From: Heterobilharzia americana
Taxonomy: Eukaryota > Platyhelminthes > Trematoda > Strigeidida > Schistosomatidae
Length of the DNA: 64,000 nucleotides
Direction of reading: 5' to 3'
Assembly (NCBI GenBank): GCA_944470555.2
Contig: OX104134.1
Location: 49,846,691-49,910,690 of the forward strand
A program made the translations under genes and the position numbers. Below the pieces are notes generated by a model. It was not told where the DNA came from. It saw only the letters and a list, made by a program, of their open reading frames with translations, and ran no database searches. Positions 12,031 to 25,354 of this stretch are shown here, in pieces (the first letter of the stretch is position 1; each line of letters opens with the position of its first letter).

Positions 12031-14428
12031 ACTAAGATATTCAGCCTGCAGCTTACTATTGGTAACTCATTAAAATGTGAAACACTTAAAAGAGCTTGAA
12101 ACTTTGAATGACTATACATAAATCATGTATACAGCTGCAGCTTACTTGCTATCTTATGACACTTGAATAAAGAAAAAAGAATGCCATAAGATTTGGCGAC
12201 TTCACAGCATTGATAATTGATGATGACAGTGCATCATCATATCAATAAATGTAGTTAATTAGCAAGCCTATTTGACCTGACTTATGAGTAAGTGGTGTCA
12301 ATGGCAGCTGTTGCTCAAAACCTAACCCTTTTGATACGCTCCCAACGACTATGCTGTCAGTCAAGTGTTAATATTTTTTATATGAATACGCAAAACAAGA
12401 TGGTAATCCTATTTCATTGCAAAAGTTGCAGTTGTGCATTAAGACAAAGTTTTTTTCATACTTTTGCAATTTGGTATTTTCTACTAAAAAAAGATTAATT
12501 TTACAGATTATTTCGAAATAGCTGATACGCCCTTTTCAAATATGGGATGAAATGATCGATTATTAGGTAAAATGAAGTATTCTGTATAAATTAAGACTAC
12601 ATATCCTTTGCTTAAATATCAGGTTTAGTATCCATACGCCGGCAAAATGTTTTTAAAAATATTAAGCAGAAAATCATTTAATCTATTTTAAATTATTTAG
12701 CTTTAATGTATGTAGTAAACCTGAGGATTGTGAGCAAAAAACTAATAATATAACAAACGCTTCTATGTTAGTAGGCAGTGTAAATGGATACCGACAAATT
12801 TCAAGTTTCGTCAGTAGTTGGAGGCCAGCATTTATCTTAGGATCATGTTTTATCTATCACTGATGGTGTATGGCTGATTGTTATGTCTAGAAACATTTAC
12901 TTCTTATGAGAACATTGCGGAATAATTCACATTTTGAAATAGAATCAGCAGTTGCTAGTGTAAAAATGAGCAAAATATTTCATTGTAGGATAAACTTATT
13001 TGCAAAATGAGAGGAAGACTTCAGAAACAGAATATAGTTCTGGACAACTTGACATTCATTTTTCTTGTTGGCTATATTTTCTCGTCATTGAGAGACTGTC
13101 CTAATACTTGAAACAATTCGAGACAAGGTAAAATAGCTTTGCCTCTTTTGACTCCAGTATCTGCTAAGCTTTATTTGTCATTTATCGATTACACCTATAT
13201 ACTAACTTATGCTCATGTTCTTTAATTTAGAACATATGTCACCTATCTGGTTTCTAAATCTTTAAATAAATAGCCAGGTGCATGCTTCTACACTTCATGG
13301 GCTTGCTTAACCTGTATTGTTGAACAGTTTACATGTCATTCTATGTCAGATTATAAAGTACATTGAACAAGTGACTTTAAAACTCACCTTAGCAACCACA
13401 TGGATAACAAATTAGGGATCCTGATTTTTGCTAGATAGCTAGTTCTTCATAAAGTAGCAAATTCTGATTGGTTATCTTATAAGTTGCTAGGGTAGCAGTC
13501 AAAGTAACTCTACAGGCCACACAAGAAACCTCTGAAATAAAAAATCAGATTTCGGTGTCTCTGCTTGAAAGGTGGTTTCTCATGAAATCAACTGATCACT
13601 TGGGCAATCTCAGTTATTGGTATTGTGACCTTTGGAGTCATTTCGTTTTACATAATTCAGAGATAGTAATAATATATGTGCGATTACTTACTTAAGTTGT
13701 TTTCTTGTCGGTCTAAGAGATATTAATTACCTTAATATTTTCGGCTTTCACTTATGAGGTCACTGTCAGCACCAATTCTATTTTCAAGTGTTATTGGTGA
13801 ATTAGTATTACTCACCCAACTCATTTATGGTTTTAAATTAAGTTACTGGTTTTCTGTATGTTAAACTCTTTACCACTAATTACCGAAACACTTGTAGAAT
13901 AAAAAAGTAAACTGGTGCGCAAATTTAATCTTAGAAATTGACTAAATATTCATTAAACTGTCGTTCTGTAAATTGATATAGCTACTCGATGTATGTTTGC
14001 GTAGTTTCTGAAACCAAAAAATTGGTGACTTACTTGACCATAAGCTGGGTAGGCTGATGTTCATTTGTTGTGGAACCACTTATTTGCTTAAAGTAGAATT
14101 CGATTTATTAGTTCAGGCAATGTTAGTTTCTATAAAGAAAGTTATGGCATTGAATAATTTAACAGGATACCGATAAGCAGGGCCACATGAAATGGGATGG
14201 ACTGAAGGAGGGTCAACATTTTGCAGAGTAGGCCTTAACTGTTGTAATAAAGCTGAAAGAGGTGAACGATCACTGCTAACTCTGCATCACTATTTCAGTA
14301 ATAATAGAGTAAGACTGAAGGTGAACCATGTTTAATCCTTCTGTCTGCACCATACTGTCTGCATTTTCGTTATCTCAAGTTATGAAAATATTCTCAAGAA
14401 AATTTAAACAGCATTGAAAACATTATTT
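12031..14428. other. AT-rich sequence, nothing recognised
   Basis: No supported gene or repeat on either strand. Confidence 0.45.
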
Positions 14429-14453
14429 GGATCCCGCTACTAGCCATTACTAC
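14429..14453 (+). mobile_element. SINE tail relic
   Basis: A short match to the start of the family 1 tail (GGATCCCGCTACTAGCCATT, then ACTAC). Too short to assign further. Confidence 0.4.
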
Positions 14454-15698
14454 ATTGAGTTTATCCAACCAGAGTTATCGGTTACTGTACAATTCCTTCC
14501 AACTTATGAATTCTGCAAGCGAAATTTAAATAATTTATAATTTCTGTTACAATAGGATATAAGAAAAGATAAATTCGACAACATAAGCCCACATTTATCA
14601 ATATATGTGCGCACTAGTCTGGAAAGAGATATGTATTCCTCATGTGAAAAAAACATAAAACATTCTACTTTAGATATACTAACTTCGTGTGCAGTTGGAG
14701 AGACAGGCAATTTGCACTTGCAATGTGTCGGATTTACGAAGAAGTAGAGAAAAAGATGTCAAAATTATATTTAAGTAGTAAATATTTTCTGTTTTGCTTT
14801 AATGCAACCTTGAAATTATTCACATTTGTTTTCATTTTGAATGGTTTAGCGGACGGATACATGTTAGCTGACTAATAAACATTTTCCAACTGGTAAATTC
14901 ACCAGCTAGAATATATCTAAACAGCTATACGAATAACTCTTGAACACGAAGTTAATTTATCTGTCTGTAATAATAACGTACTTATTCCTACTCACAATGA
15001 TTGTTTCTACAGCAAGGTTATCATCTAAGAGTTAGATTTTTGACGTATTCTGATTGTTCGTTGTCCTTAGGTAACCAAGTGAGCAAAAACAGCTTATTAC
15101 AAGGAGTATAACGCCTTTATTACACCACCTTTCAAAATAAGTGAATTAACAAGACTAAGCATTTTCAAAAAGCTTAAAAAACACTGATGACCGGTTTGGT
15201 ATAGAAGTATTTCATCCAAAAGAAGGTTGTTTCCTGAGGACCATTATTCAAACTGTTTGGGTTGCATAACTTACAGTACTTTATAATACTTAAAAATAGT
15301 CAAAAGATAAATAAATAAACCGTAAATTAATAATAATTTCGTTCCAATGAGGCCATTTTTGTTATCTTACAAAGTACATATAGAGGCAGAACTAATTTCT
15401 AAGAAATGTGATTGATCTCTTTAGACTACTTTAGTTTGCATTTTGGTTGCAAACTTTGAAACTAACGGTCTTAACTATTCAAACCAAAAACCATATACGT
15501 TCAAAATACATCATACGCAGATCAGTTGTGAAATTTGAATAAAGTGTAGGCAGTATGCTGCGAAATGAAAAAACCGTTTATCAAAAATAAAAAACATCGA
15601 TTAAGTTCTTTTATATAGCTTCAAATATTATCAAAAATTTCATACATTTCGGAAAAGTAAGCAAATAAAGCCAACTACCAGCCGGTTTCAAAACTGCA
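14454..15698. other. AT-rich sequence, nothing recognised
   Basis: Two 62-68 codon frames at 14504-14875 have no recognisable motif. The left flank of RTE copy A begins at the end of this stretch. Confidence 0.45.
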
Positions 15699-17130
15699 TA
15701 AGGAGGAAAGGTGGGGCATAGGGATAGCAATCCTACCCCATAAAGCCAAGCCAATCTCTAACGAAACTTCAAAGCACAAAGAGAATATAAGAAATAAAAA
15801 CAGACTTATTCCTCACTGGAATCGGAGAGACGGAATGACGTCAGTTGGTGAAAGCCTTCGGGAAGCCGACTGGCCGATCTGTCTTCTCTTCTCTCGATGA
15901 AAGCGAAAGTAGGAATGGGGACATAGAATGTCCGCACCATGTTTGAACCTAGTAAGGCTGCTAGACTGCAAAGGAGATGAGGAGGTATGGGATGGGATGG
16001 AAGTGTTAGGAATCTGTGAGGAATCTGCAGATGGAATGGAAGTGGACTCTCTCAACTGTCAACTGGAGAGTCAATAATCTACTCCGATATTGTCACCCAG
16101 ACGACAACCACGAGCACACTGAGTTTCTCATTGGCTATCATGATGTCCCCAAGAACATCGAAGGCCCTCATGCAGTGGGAATCAATCTCCTCCATCATCA
16201 GGATCATGACAGCAAGATTCAACTCAAAAGGAAGGAAAGTCACAATCAGTCAGTGCTACGCGCCAACAAATAATGAAGATCAAGAGAAGAAGGAGGAATT
16301 ATACAGACAACTGCAATCAGTAATGAACAAGACCCCACTCCAGTTGGTGACATCAAAATTCTAATGGGTGGTGTGACATGAATGCCAAACTGGGAGCGGA
16401 CAATACAGGAAGAGAACTCATCGTGTGTCGAGAAGCACTTGGTGAAATGAATGAGAACGGAGAACTGTTTGCAGATTTCTGTCTATTCAACGATTTGGTG
16501 ATTGGAGGCGAGGCAGTGTGCACAAACACAAGGATATTCACAAAGTGACATGGACTTCAGCAGACACCAGGACACACTAAAAATCAGATCGACTTCATCT
16601 CAATGTGAAGAAAGTGGAGACACAGCCTACTGGACACAAGATGAAGAAGGGGAGCAGATGTAGGTTCAGACCACTCGCCATCCAGTGCAAGGAACCTTCC
16701 AAACCAAGTTGAAAGCTTTCACAGAAGTTGGTGATAGGCCACAGTTCAAGTTCAACATACAGAACAGAAACTGAAGGACAAAACTACAAGCGATATCTCA
16801 CTTCAGCCATCAGAACAAATTGGGAGACATTGAGCAACATCCCTGAAGGATCGGGCGTGGAAGAACACTGAGTCGGCGCGAAAAAACCATTGGAGAACGT
16901 GACGAGTCGGGTTAGGCCCCGAGTGGAATGCAAATGGAAAACGACGAGTTGGGCGTCCGAGGTGAGTGTGATATGGAGGCGATCGTGTGAGAAAAGAAAG
17001 AAAGCTTGTGGGCAGTCTTGGTTCTACGTTAAATAGACTGCAGAGAATAGTGTGGAATGAAGGCGTGGTACTGAAGACCTATGTTTAACTTGGAACCCAA
17101 TGGAAAAATATTAATATTAGTAATAGTGTT
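15699..17130 (+). mobile_element. RTE-clade retrotransposon, chimeric deletion derivative (copy A)
   Basis: Positions 15699-16870 match the first 1.17 kb of copy B (24044-25215) almost perfectly; only about three differences were seen (for example near 16132, 16806 and 16822). At 16870/16871 (after GAAGAACACTG) the match stops. The remaining about 230 bp aligns to the 3' end of the family at visibly lower identity (shared blocks ACGACGAGTTGGGC, CGAGGTGAG and GACTGCAGAGAA). The copy therefore joins a B-like 5' part to a diverged 3' part and lacks the whole RT palm. It ends in an AT-rich (AAT)-like tail (17104-17130). Its 5' end lacks the CTAGTTACTAACC block seen in B-E. Confidence 0.8.
15910..16870 (+). 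pseudogene. broken endonuclease domain of RTE copy A
   Basis: The endonuclease starts with NVRTMFEPSK (about 15930) and continues through fragments in different frames: a degraded GYHDVPKNIEGPHAVGINLL; ISQCYAPTNNEDQEKKEELY (about 16244-16303); then a part equivalent to the GDFN/NAKLGADNTG region and the ADVGSDH block at about 16655-16675. Several stops and frame changes are shared with copies B-D, so the parent sequence was already dead when it spread. It ends at the chimera junction. Confidence 0.7.
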
Positions 17131-19187
17131 CAACTTGAAAGGTCGAAATATGAAAGCTAATTTATAGCATGGGTTTTAATAGTTAAGAACCGAATGTCTA
17201 GCTGAATACATGTAATTCTATTGAAAAAAATATTTTTAGGTCAATGAGAATACAGGGATAATGGTTGTACGTAAAAAACTTTAGTAGACCTAAGGCTAAC
17301 ACTAAAGGGCGACCCACTCCTTTTCTAAGATTAAAATGCTTTCTTCCTACGTAACCGAATGAACAATAAAAAAAAATGCGCACATGATACTAACGCGGTG
17401 AGACAATTGGACTGGATACAAATAGCAACTGTTCTTTTCCAGTACCTCAAACTTCAGTTAGACAAGAAAATATCGGAAGACAAGGACTGAATTGTGACTG
17501 TAAGGAACACACTTTATTCGACAACAATACATCATTTATTTACAGCGTTTTTCGTTAACATATAAAACCACTAGGTCATCATTATCATCATCATCCAGAT
17601 CAGCCTAGCACCAGGCATTACTACGTGACGGTCCGAGTTGCCACACAACAGCTGAATGATTCATTTTTATTTGTCAACTGTAGAATAAATTCTCCCAGTA
17701 AAGTTTTCCTAACCATACAGCGACATAAAACAGAAATTGAAATGGTAAAACTCTACCTTAGCAGTTGATGACTTAAAATGCTGACTTCCATTTAGGAAAT
17801 CTTCTATCAATTTTCTATATCAGTATTCATTTATGGACGTAGATATAAACCTAACAACTAAGAGTAGCGCAGACAATCGAAAGAATACCTAGTCTTTGAT
17901 TTTGTCTGCACATAAACTACTAAAGTGTGAATAAAACAATTTTTCCGTATGGCAAACAGTGTAACAATAGTTATTTATTAATGTTATCAACAAATCATAC
18001 GTCGAAAAATAACGAAACTTACCAACAGTACCAAATGAAAACGATTGCCAGTAAAATTATTAAGAGGGTGACAAATAGTCCAATCACTAAACCGATTGTA
18101 GCGGAATAGAATCCTAGAAGCAAAATAAAACAAAATAGACAAATAGTTGCGGACGAACTGGCAAAGTTAAAGTAGGAACAGGTTAACAGGAAGACAGCAG
18201 TGATTTCAAATGAATAAAAAATAAACTATCAGTGAACTATCCATATCTTGAAATCATGCCTGTCGATTGAACGAATGTTGTTTGCTAGTAATTAACAGAT
18301 AGGACATGACGGCTAAATCGGTCATCATTCTGTGGCCCGTTCGTGCACATACACCTATCATACCAATGGTTATGACATGAGCAGCATGTTCCTACAGTCT
18401 CTAACTTCAGGGCTAAGAGGCCTGAATCTTCCAGTAAGCCTGAGTTTCCTCAAATTAATTGATCAACGTTGGCGATCATAGTCAACTAGCGATACACCTA
18501 GTTTCATAGCTTCTTTAGAGTTTCTTCTAGGAAATCACATATGACAGGCTACCTAAATGGTAGTTAACATTTTGAAAATGACAGGTCTAGCATAGCATTT
18601 AGATTTTATCCCATTTTGCATTGCTTTCGGTCAAGTGACAACGCGAAGTAAAGAAGGTGGGTTTAATAAATGTGATACGTGTATTTCTCGACAAAATCAG
18701 CAAATTAGTATCTACACTTTTTAGACCCCCAAGTACTTGCTGAAACATGCTTTACAATTTCGAGAAGCTTTGATTTTAGTTTGATCATAAATAATGTAAT
18801 GTTCATTCTACACTTCTGAAAAATAGTTTTAAAAACAATGCGGCGAGAAAAAAATGGAAGTTACCGTTTTAAAATTTAGATCCCGAACAATGTTGAAAAT
18901 TCGCTTGTATCAATGTAAAAAGTTTCAGTAACAAGTTGATTTACAACAATTTCCAGAATAATCAAATTCACTGTATAGTCACTGGAGAGGAATGAAGTCT
19001 GTGTTATCTAGTCGTGTGTTGATTGAGTTCTATCGATCACTCAAACATGGTGACCAATATCTCAAAATAATCAAAACCATATGATCAACACTGGAAACAG
19101 ACGATTTGAAATTAAAAACTTTAAGACATTCACTCTGTATATAAAATTTAGTCTTACTTGAGGTAATTTATGACCAAAATAGCTCAG
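17131..19187. other. AT-rich sequence, possible LTR relic
   Basis: No gene. Around 17390-17650 a minus-strand AATAAAGTGTGTTCC (polyadenylation signal plus GT-rich stretch) could belong to a decayed LTR, but there is no second LTR or primer site. A short ATC-rich patch lies at 17577-17601. Confidence 0.35.
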
Positions 19188-19262
19188 CGATAAAGTTAAG
19201 TTTTAGTAGTGTGTGAAGTGACTTCGGACCTATGTGACGAAATCGATCCTACCGAGCTTCTA
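19188..19262 (+). other. possible tRNA-like SINE head relic
   Basis: TAGCTCAGCGATAAAGT resembles a tRNA A box, and AATCGATCC about 40 bp later resembles a truncated B box. No ribozyme module follows. It lies immediately outside the left arm of the large inverted repeat. Confidence 0.25.
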
Positions 19263-21303
19263 GATATGCCTTCCTAAGCAGTGAGAACAAGGTAGTACTC
19301 AAGTTCAGGAGGTCCTGTCGATCGCCCACAGTCGCACTGCATTACTAGGCATAGTACATATATAAGAGGTATAAGTTTTGCTGATTGAATCGAAGTGACC
19401 TAAGTAGTGTAAGATGGCTGCCATTTTAATGCATTACACCTAAAATCTGACCGTAAAGACAGGTTCAGACTCTCAGAGAACCTTTTCGTCACAGACTCGA
19501 AGCTAATAGTCTAAAATGATTTCATGTTTTATGTCGTTTATAAAACTCATTCAAGTAACACTATGCAGTAGTAATATTCCGAATTCTGAGGGAATGTAAT
19601 GTGAGAAAACACATTGTTCACTTCTTCATATAGAGCTGCGAATCTTTGGATAATTCAGTCAGTCTCAATAAATTGGTTATCCACTAGGAAGTCACTATAT
19701 AATATATTCATTTCAAACAACAATTTTAAAGCCCGCACAGTAAACGACAACTTCCTTCAAATTATGATTGTTTGTATAGGTTTTATGATGAAATATGGTG
19801 CAAACAAAAGAATGTTTATATTTCTTTCACTTGAGGTTTTCATTGCATCTCTTATACAAAAGTTAAATACACGACTAAGCTGAAGAAAAATCTGGTCCAG
19901 CATTCTCTATGTTAACAACTCAACGCTTAAAATAAGCGTAATTGGAGCCTGGGTTTCAATGTTTGGTCAGTAGACCAATAACTTGATAAACAAGAGTTTC
20001 CTATTTAAACTTGGCTATGGGTGTTTATCTGAAAACATTATCATTAGAAGCCTACACAAAGATAACACTATCCTTCGTTGTCCACTTTTTGGTCATTTAA
20101 CAAGTCTCCAGTAGATACACTGTGAAATACTGCAAGACTGTATCAAAGCATCTGCTACTTCTCAGAAGTAACCGAATACATTATGATACAGATTTTGTTA
20201 GGTTATTTGGATACACTCAGCAAATCAGTACTACAATGAAATGAACATTTCATTTATTAAGATGTATACAAATTAACTACATTAAAATAAGTGGCTGGAA
20301 AATTTAACATCTTAAAGATGTACTTAAGAGACATTCAAAGTTTCATTTAGTTTACTCCTAGTGAATTATGAGGCACTCTGTTTGTTTACAGTATCGTTTG
20401 TTGTGAATATTATTGGTTGTATAAAAAAATTATCAAATCAAACATAATTTCTGGTGGTGGTAGTCAATTTCACTTGCTATCTCTAAACCACTATCTTTTC
20501 GTCTTTATGGTCAGTATAATTTGAAAATCGAGCTGATGAATGACAATCTCCACGAAGAACACTCTTTAATAAATTCGCAGGAGATTCAACAGTTGTAACA
20601 GCGTCATTGTTCCGCATGAAATGAAATGGGAATCTAGAACTTTAAGTAGATTGATTTCTCTTTTATCGATGTTAAGGTGGCTTTCCTACGTATAAAAAAT
20701 GCGATGGTGATAAAAGTTTTAAAAAAGATGTAGAATAGTTTGTTAAAAGGGAAAGGAGACGTTTTGCCCAAGCTTATTTCCTTTACAGGCAGAGTTTATG
20801 CTTAATCAACCTTATTTCTATAGCCCCAGAGAAGGCGTTGGTTAGCTGTACTTGGCAATGGTATTTGGAACACGGTGTATGACTGTGTAAGCTATATTAC
20901 TTTTTTGTGGTGTATTGTGTCGATCAAGTATGCTAAGATGAAACTTTTCACTGCTGACAAATGAACTATTTGGATAACCTTGGTTATGCATACTTTGCGA
21001 AGATAACGAAAGTAGATTCGACAGAATATTGTTAAGAGATTAGAATTAAGTATTACTGAGTTTATTGCTAAAATCATATCAAATAGTTTTCTTGTATTCA
21101 GTCCATTTTATAAAACTGTTTAAAAAATAGTTAACCACTCAAACGAATACAGAAAATCCCTGATGATAATATTATGCTGAATAAATGGGACGATTGAAGG
21201 CTACTCAACATTACTAGATACGAGCTTCAGGAACCAGATAGCACCTAACGCAGTTATTTACCTAACCAGAATCGATAGATCAAATTTCGTAAGGAAAAAC
21301 TAG

Positions 21304-21490
21304 TCTTATATTCATCTTGGTGACTGAAAGTGGAATCCGGGATGCGCGCTCCTCCGCTTTTGGAACTCTTCATCTGGATGTAGGTGGACCTCAGTGAATG
21401 ACATTCTTCCCTTTAAGACCCATCGCTTGAAACACCAAAGAGTTATCCCCTTTGCTACTAGGACACGAAGCTACCTCGTTTGCAACAGGA
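21304..21490 (-). mobile_element. family 1 SINE in left arm (minus)
   Basis: On the minus strand: head with AGTAGCAAAGGGGATAACTC, then TTGAAGCGATGGGTC, then a hammerhead module at 21331-21381 that has lost both core boxes (GATGAAGAG, then GGAGGAGCG in place of CGAAACG), then GGATTCC and the tail start. It lies head-to-head with the next SINE. Confidence 0.6.
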
Positions 21491-21529
21491 AATTATAAGT
21501 GTCAGGCAGCAAAAAATGATACATTTTGC

Positions 21530-21810
21530 ACAAGAGGTGGTCCGCGTGCCCCAGTAGCCTAATGGATAATGGTTTGGCGTTTGAAACGATCAGTCCCGAG
21601 TTCCAGTCTCGGTAAGAACAACACTTTACGGGGTGCAGGTACATCCAGCTGACAAATCCTAAATAGGACGAAACGCGTATCCTGGATCCCTCTTCTAGTC
21701 ACTAAGATGAATATAGCGTCATGAATATCCGGTAGTGTTGAAATATCCATATAGGAGCCCATCTACCAAAAAAAATTGAGCAATTCAACCCTGTATAGCA
21801 ACGGGAAATA
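21530..21810 (+). mobile_element. family 1 SINE in left arm (plus), nearly full length
   Basis: Head 21540-21630 (CCTAATGGATAATGGTTTGG, then GAGTTCCAGTCTC as B box). Hammerhead module 21640-21689 (CCAGCTGACAAATCCTAAAT, AGGACGAAAC, then GTATCCTGGAT). The long tail ends at CCTGTATAGCAACGGGA (about 21806). Stem I (ATCCAG/CTGGAT) and stem II (TCCT/AGGA) still pair, but CUGANGA is CTGACAA, so the invariant G is lost and cleavage is unlikely. This is the longest well-preserved family 1 copy and shows the full unit. Confidence 0.75.
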
Positions 21811-24013
21811 AAAAGTATCAAGCAAAAATTAGTCTTATTGTTTTGATTTATCACAGAAGACAGTAAATTCGGCAAATAAAATTGGGCGGTGACGTTTTAT
21901 CACAGTTTGTGAAAAATGGACAAATATACTTCATTAAATCATGCTTCAGTAATCACGTATAAAATAGGGACTCATTAACAATTTATGGATTCCTGCACCT
22001 GATTCTGAACTACATCTGATGTGTTACAGTAAAGTAAAAAACACAGTGGGATCAAGTGAATTTTGAAGTTGTGAATTAATGAATAAAATTTTAGTGGTTA
22101 ATCTGATGAGCTATCGACTTCTTGAGGAAGATAGGTTTCTGTTATATAAATAATTCCCACATTTCGGTGTATTTAGACTTGGGTCTCCTTACTATTTTTA
22201 TTGCTTCTGAATGATTTTCATGAAATTGTACCACAACCTCCATAGTTGTGTACTTCATAATTTTAAACTTTCTAAAGACCACAAATTACTTGCCCAGATC
22301 TTTGTTCATCAGGCAAAAGACTTTTAAAATTGGTAACTACTAGTCGAAGCATGGTTTATTCGTCTTTAAATTTGCGCATTCAGTGTTTGCTAAAAGTACA
22401 CTATACGAATGAATTGAGTTCATAATTCTACAAGTAAAGGTAAGCAACTGCGTGTTTGTACAACCTTTGCTTTGGCATGGTATGCATATTTGCAAGAGAT
22501 CAATACAATAACAAGGAAGACATATGCGCACATACACATGTTATTCAAAATAACTTCTGGTATTCAGAAGGTCATCACTTTGGTAACCGGATGAAAATGG
22601 AAGTATACTCATACAGTACAAAGCAACGCAAGCAAAAAAATAACATTCCACTAAAGCCTTACAAAATGTGAGTATTGAGTTACTCAACTGAGACACGCCT
22701 ATCATAAGCTATGCCAGTAATATTATGAGTCTATACACGTTAGGAATGTGAGTTGTTTAAACTGAGCAGATACTTTCAAAGATTATTTTGAAGAGTATCG
22801 CGACTACAGTTTGCAATATCAGTGCACGAACAGATTTGGAATTTGCAATATTAGAAAGTGGCTCAAAAATAAGCAGATTTTTAATGTTATAAAAGTTAAT
22901 ATGTTTATTCTTTAATTATCTATCTGGGATGAAAATAGCTATGGGTTGTGTATAATGTGGCTTGCTGAGAATTATCCTTGTGGTACATCGTGCACTGCAT
23001 TCAATGTTGAAGAAATATTGACTAATGACTAGTTTAAAAGTTGCTTTTCCGAAACTTGGGGCCTTTTAACCAATGTTTGTAACCACTTGGAAAAATAAAG
23101 AGCGATTTTTCAGATTATCATTACTACCGAACAAAATAATGATATTTCACGGTTTTCAGTGTAAATACTTTGACCCAGTTTTCACGCGTTTTGAAAACTG
23201 TGACCCTTATGTACTACTTACTTCAAGAAGACAAACACTATTTTAAGATGCGGACAAGTATTTTGAATGGTTCAAACTGCATTTAAAGGTGAAATAACCA
23301 AATATAGCATGAGTGGAATATTAAAGAATGAGCTAAATGACTTCCCATTTTTAAAACTGTGGACTTCTATCACCTTTTTCGAAGTCTTATGGTATTCATT
23401 GGACAAAATCAATGACAAAGACAAATCACAGTTTATAGGCAATTGCAAAGAAACTATCCGCTTACTGTCAGTGACGAACGTTGTGTTTTAACTGGCGTAT
23501 GGTGAAATGAAGAGGGTCGACTTCATTATATTTCACACTCTTTAAGGGATGAACTTATTCCTCATTATGAAACCAGGCATCACTACTAAGTTGAAGAGTA
23601 CTCAGCGCTGCTTCAGATACAAAGGGCTGATAAGTTAGCTCTTAGAAAAGAAATACTGAATAGTCTCAGGCTTTACTACAAGTAATTACCAGCTTTCGTG
23701 CGTCAGCTAGTTAACAGGAAACTCTCTGACATATCAAACGATGGGTACGTAACTTTACTTATAATAATATTCACGCTTACTTGTATCTAGATACAATATG
23801 GTAACTAGTTCTTAAATCAATATGCAAGCTTTTTTCCAGGTGATATCAAATATTGTTCCATTGCTTTAAAGTTTTTATGACTTTAATCTAACCATTCAAG
23901 CATAAAATACCCACAACTTGAACCAAGTATCTTACTCATTCAAGTAAGGCACACATACTGCTAATAAATTTATAGGTAATTCGAAGACACTGACCTCACC
24001 TAGTTAACTAGTA
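21811..24013. other. left-arm sequence without recognised genes
   Basis: A 74-codon frame at 23267-23491 and a 71-codon frame at 22456-22671 have mirror copies in the other arm but no recognisable family. One of the few differences between the arms changes V to M in the first of these. Confidence 0.45.
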
Positions 24014-24254
24014 CACTAGTTACTAACCGGTCCTAAGCCCGGGTAAGGAGGAAAGGTGGGGCATAGGGATAGCAATCCTACCCCATAAAGCCAAGCCAAT
24101 CTCTAACGAAACTTCAAAGCACAAAGAGAATATAAGAAATAAAAACAGACTTATTCCTCACTGGAATCGGAGAGACGGAATGACGTCAGTTGGTGAAAGC
24201 CTTCGGGAAGCCGACTGGCCGATCTGTCTTCTCTTCTCTCGATGAAAGCGAAAG

Positions 24255-25330
24255 TAGGAATGGGGACATAGAATGTCCGCACCATGTTTGAACCTAGTAA
24301 GGCTGCTAGACTGCAAAGGAGATGAGGAGGTATGGGATGGGATGGAAGTGTTAGGAATCTGTGAGGAATCTGCAGATGGAATGGAAGTGGACTCTCTCAA
24401 CTGTCAACTGGAGAGTCAATAATCTACTCCGATATTGTCACCCAGACGACAACCACGAGCACACTGAGTTTCTCAGTGGCTATCATGATGTCCCCAAGAA
24501 CATCGAAGGCCCTCATGCAGTGGGAATCAATCTCCTCCATCATCAGGATCATGACAGCAAGATTCAACTCAAAAGGAAGGAAAGTCACAATCAGTCAGTG
24601 CTACGCGCCAACAAATAATGAAGATCAAGAGAAGAAGGAGGAATTATACAGACAACTGCAATCAGTAATGAACAAGACCCCACTCCAGTTGGTGACATCA
24701 AAATTCTAATGGGTGGTGTGACATGAATGCCAAACTGGGAGCGGACAATACAGGAAGAGAACTCATCGTGTGTCGAGAAGCACTTGGTGAAATGAATGAG
24801 AACGGAGAACTGTTTGCAGATTTCTGTCTATTCAACGATTTGGTGATTGGAGGCGAGGCAGTGTGCACAAACACAAGGATATTCACAAAGTGACATGGAC
24901 TTCAGCAGACACCAGGACACACTAAAAATCAGATCGACTTCATCTCAATGTGAAGAAAGTGGAGACACAGCCTACTGGACACAAGATGAAGAAGGGGAGC
25001 AGATGTAGGTTCAGACCACTCGCCATCCAGTGCAAGGAACCTTCCAAACCAAGTTGAAAGCTTTCACAGAAGTTGGTGATAGGCCACAGTTCAAGTTCAA
25101 CATACAGAACAGAAACTGAAGGACAAAACTACAAGCGATATCTCACGTCAGCCATCGGAACAAATTGGGAGACATTGAGCAACATCCCTGAAGGATCGGG
25201 CGTGGAAGAACACTGGAACTTTTTGAAAGCCATGTGGAAAGAAACCTGCATAACCGTATTAGGAAGGAAAATGAAACAAGACAAGGAATGGATCTCGATG
25301 GACACATCGAAGCTGCCGCATCATCCTGGA
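24255..25330 (+). pseudogene. endonuclease and linker region, RTE copy B
   Basis: NVRTMFEP at the start is the conserved N-terminus of RTE endonucleases. Other pieces: ISQCYAPTNNEDQEKKEELY (about 24589-24648), the NAKLGADNTG-type block near 24730, the NENGELFADFC block near 24797, KVTWTSADTRTH (about 24889), and ADVGSDHSPS with the SDH catalytic triad histidine (about 24998-25027). The linker 25073-25320 is one frame, including GTNWETLSNIPEGSGVEEHW and VLGRKMKQDKEWISMDT. At least five frame changes or stops interrupt it, so it is not functional. Confidence 0.75.
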
Positions 25331-25354
25331 GAGACAAAAGGATGCGCTGGATTT

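Noticed and set aside
17390..17650. Possible solo LTR (AATAAA plus GT-rich block on the minus strand)
   Set aside because: No second LTR, terminal TG/CA pair, primer-binding site or target duplication could be shown.
23267..23491. Conserved small protein (present in both arms)
   Set aside because: Its presence in both arms reflects duplication, not selection; no family is recognised and one arm differs by a V/M change.
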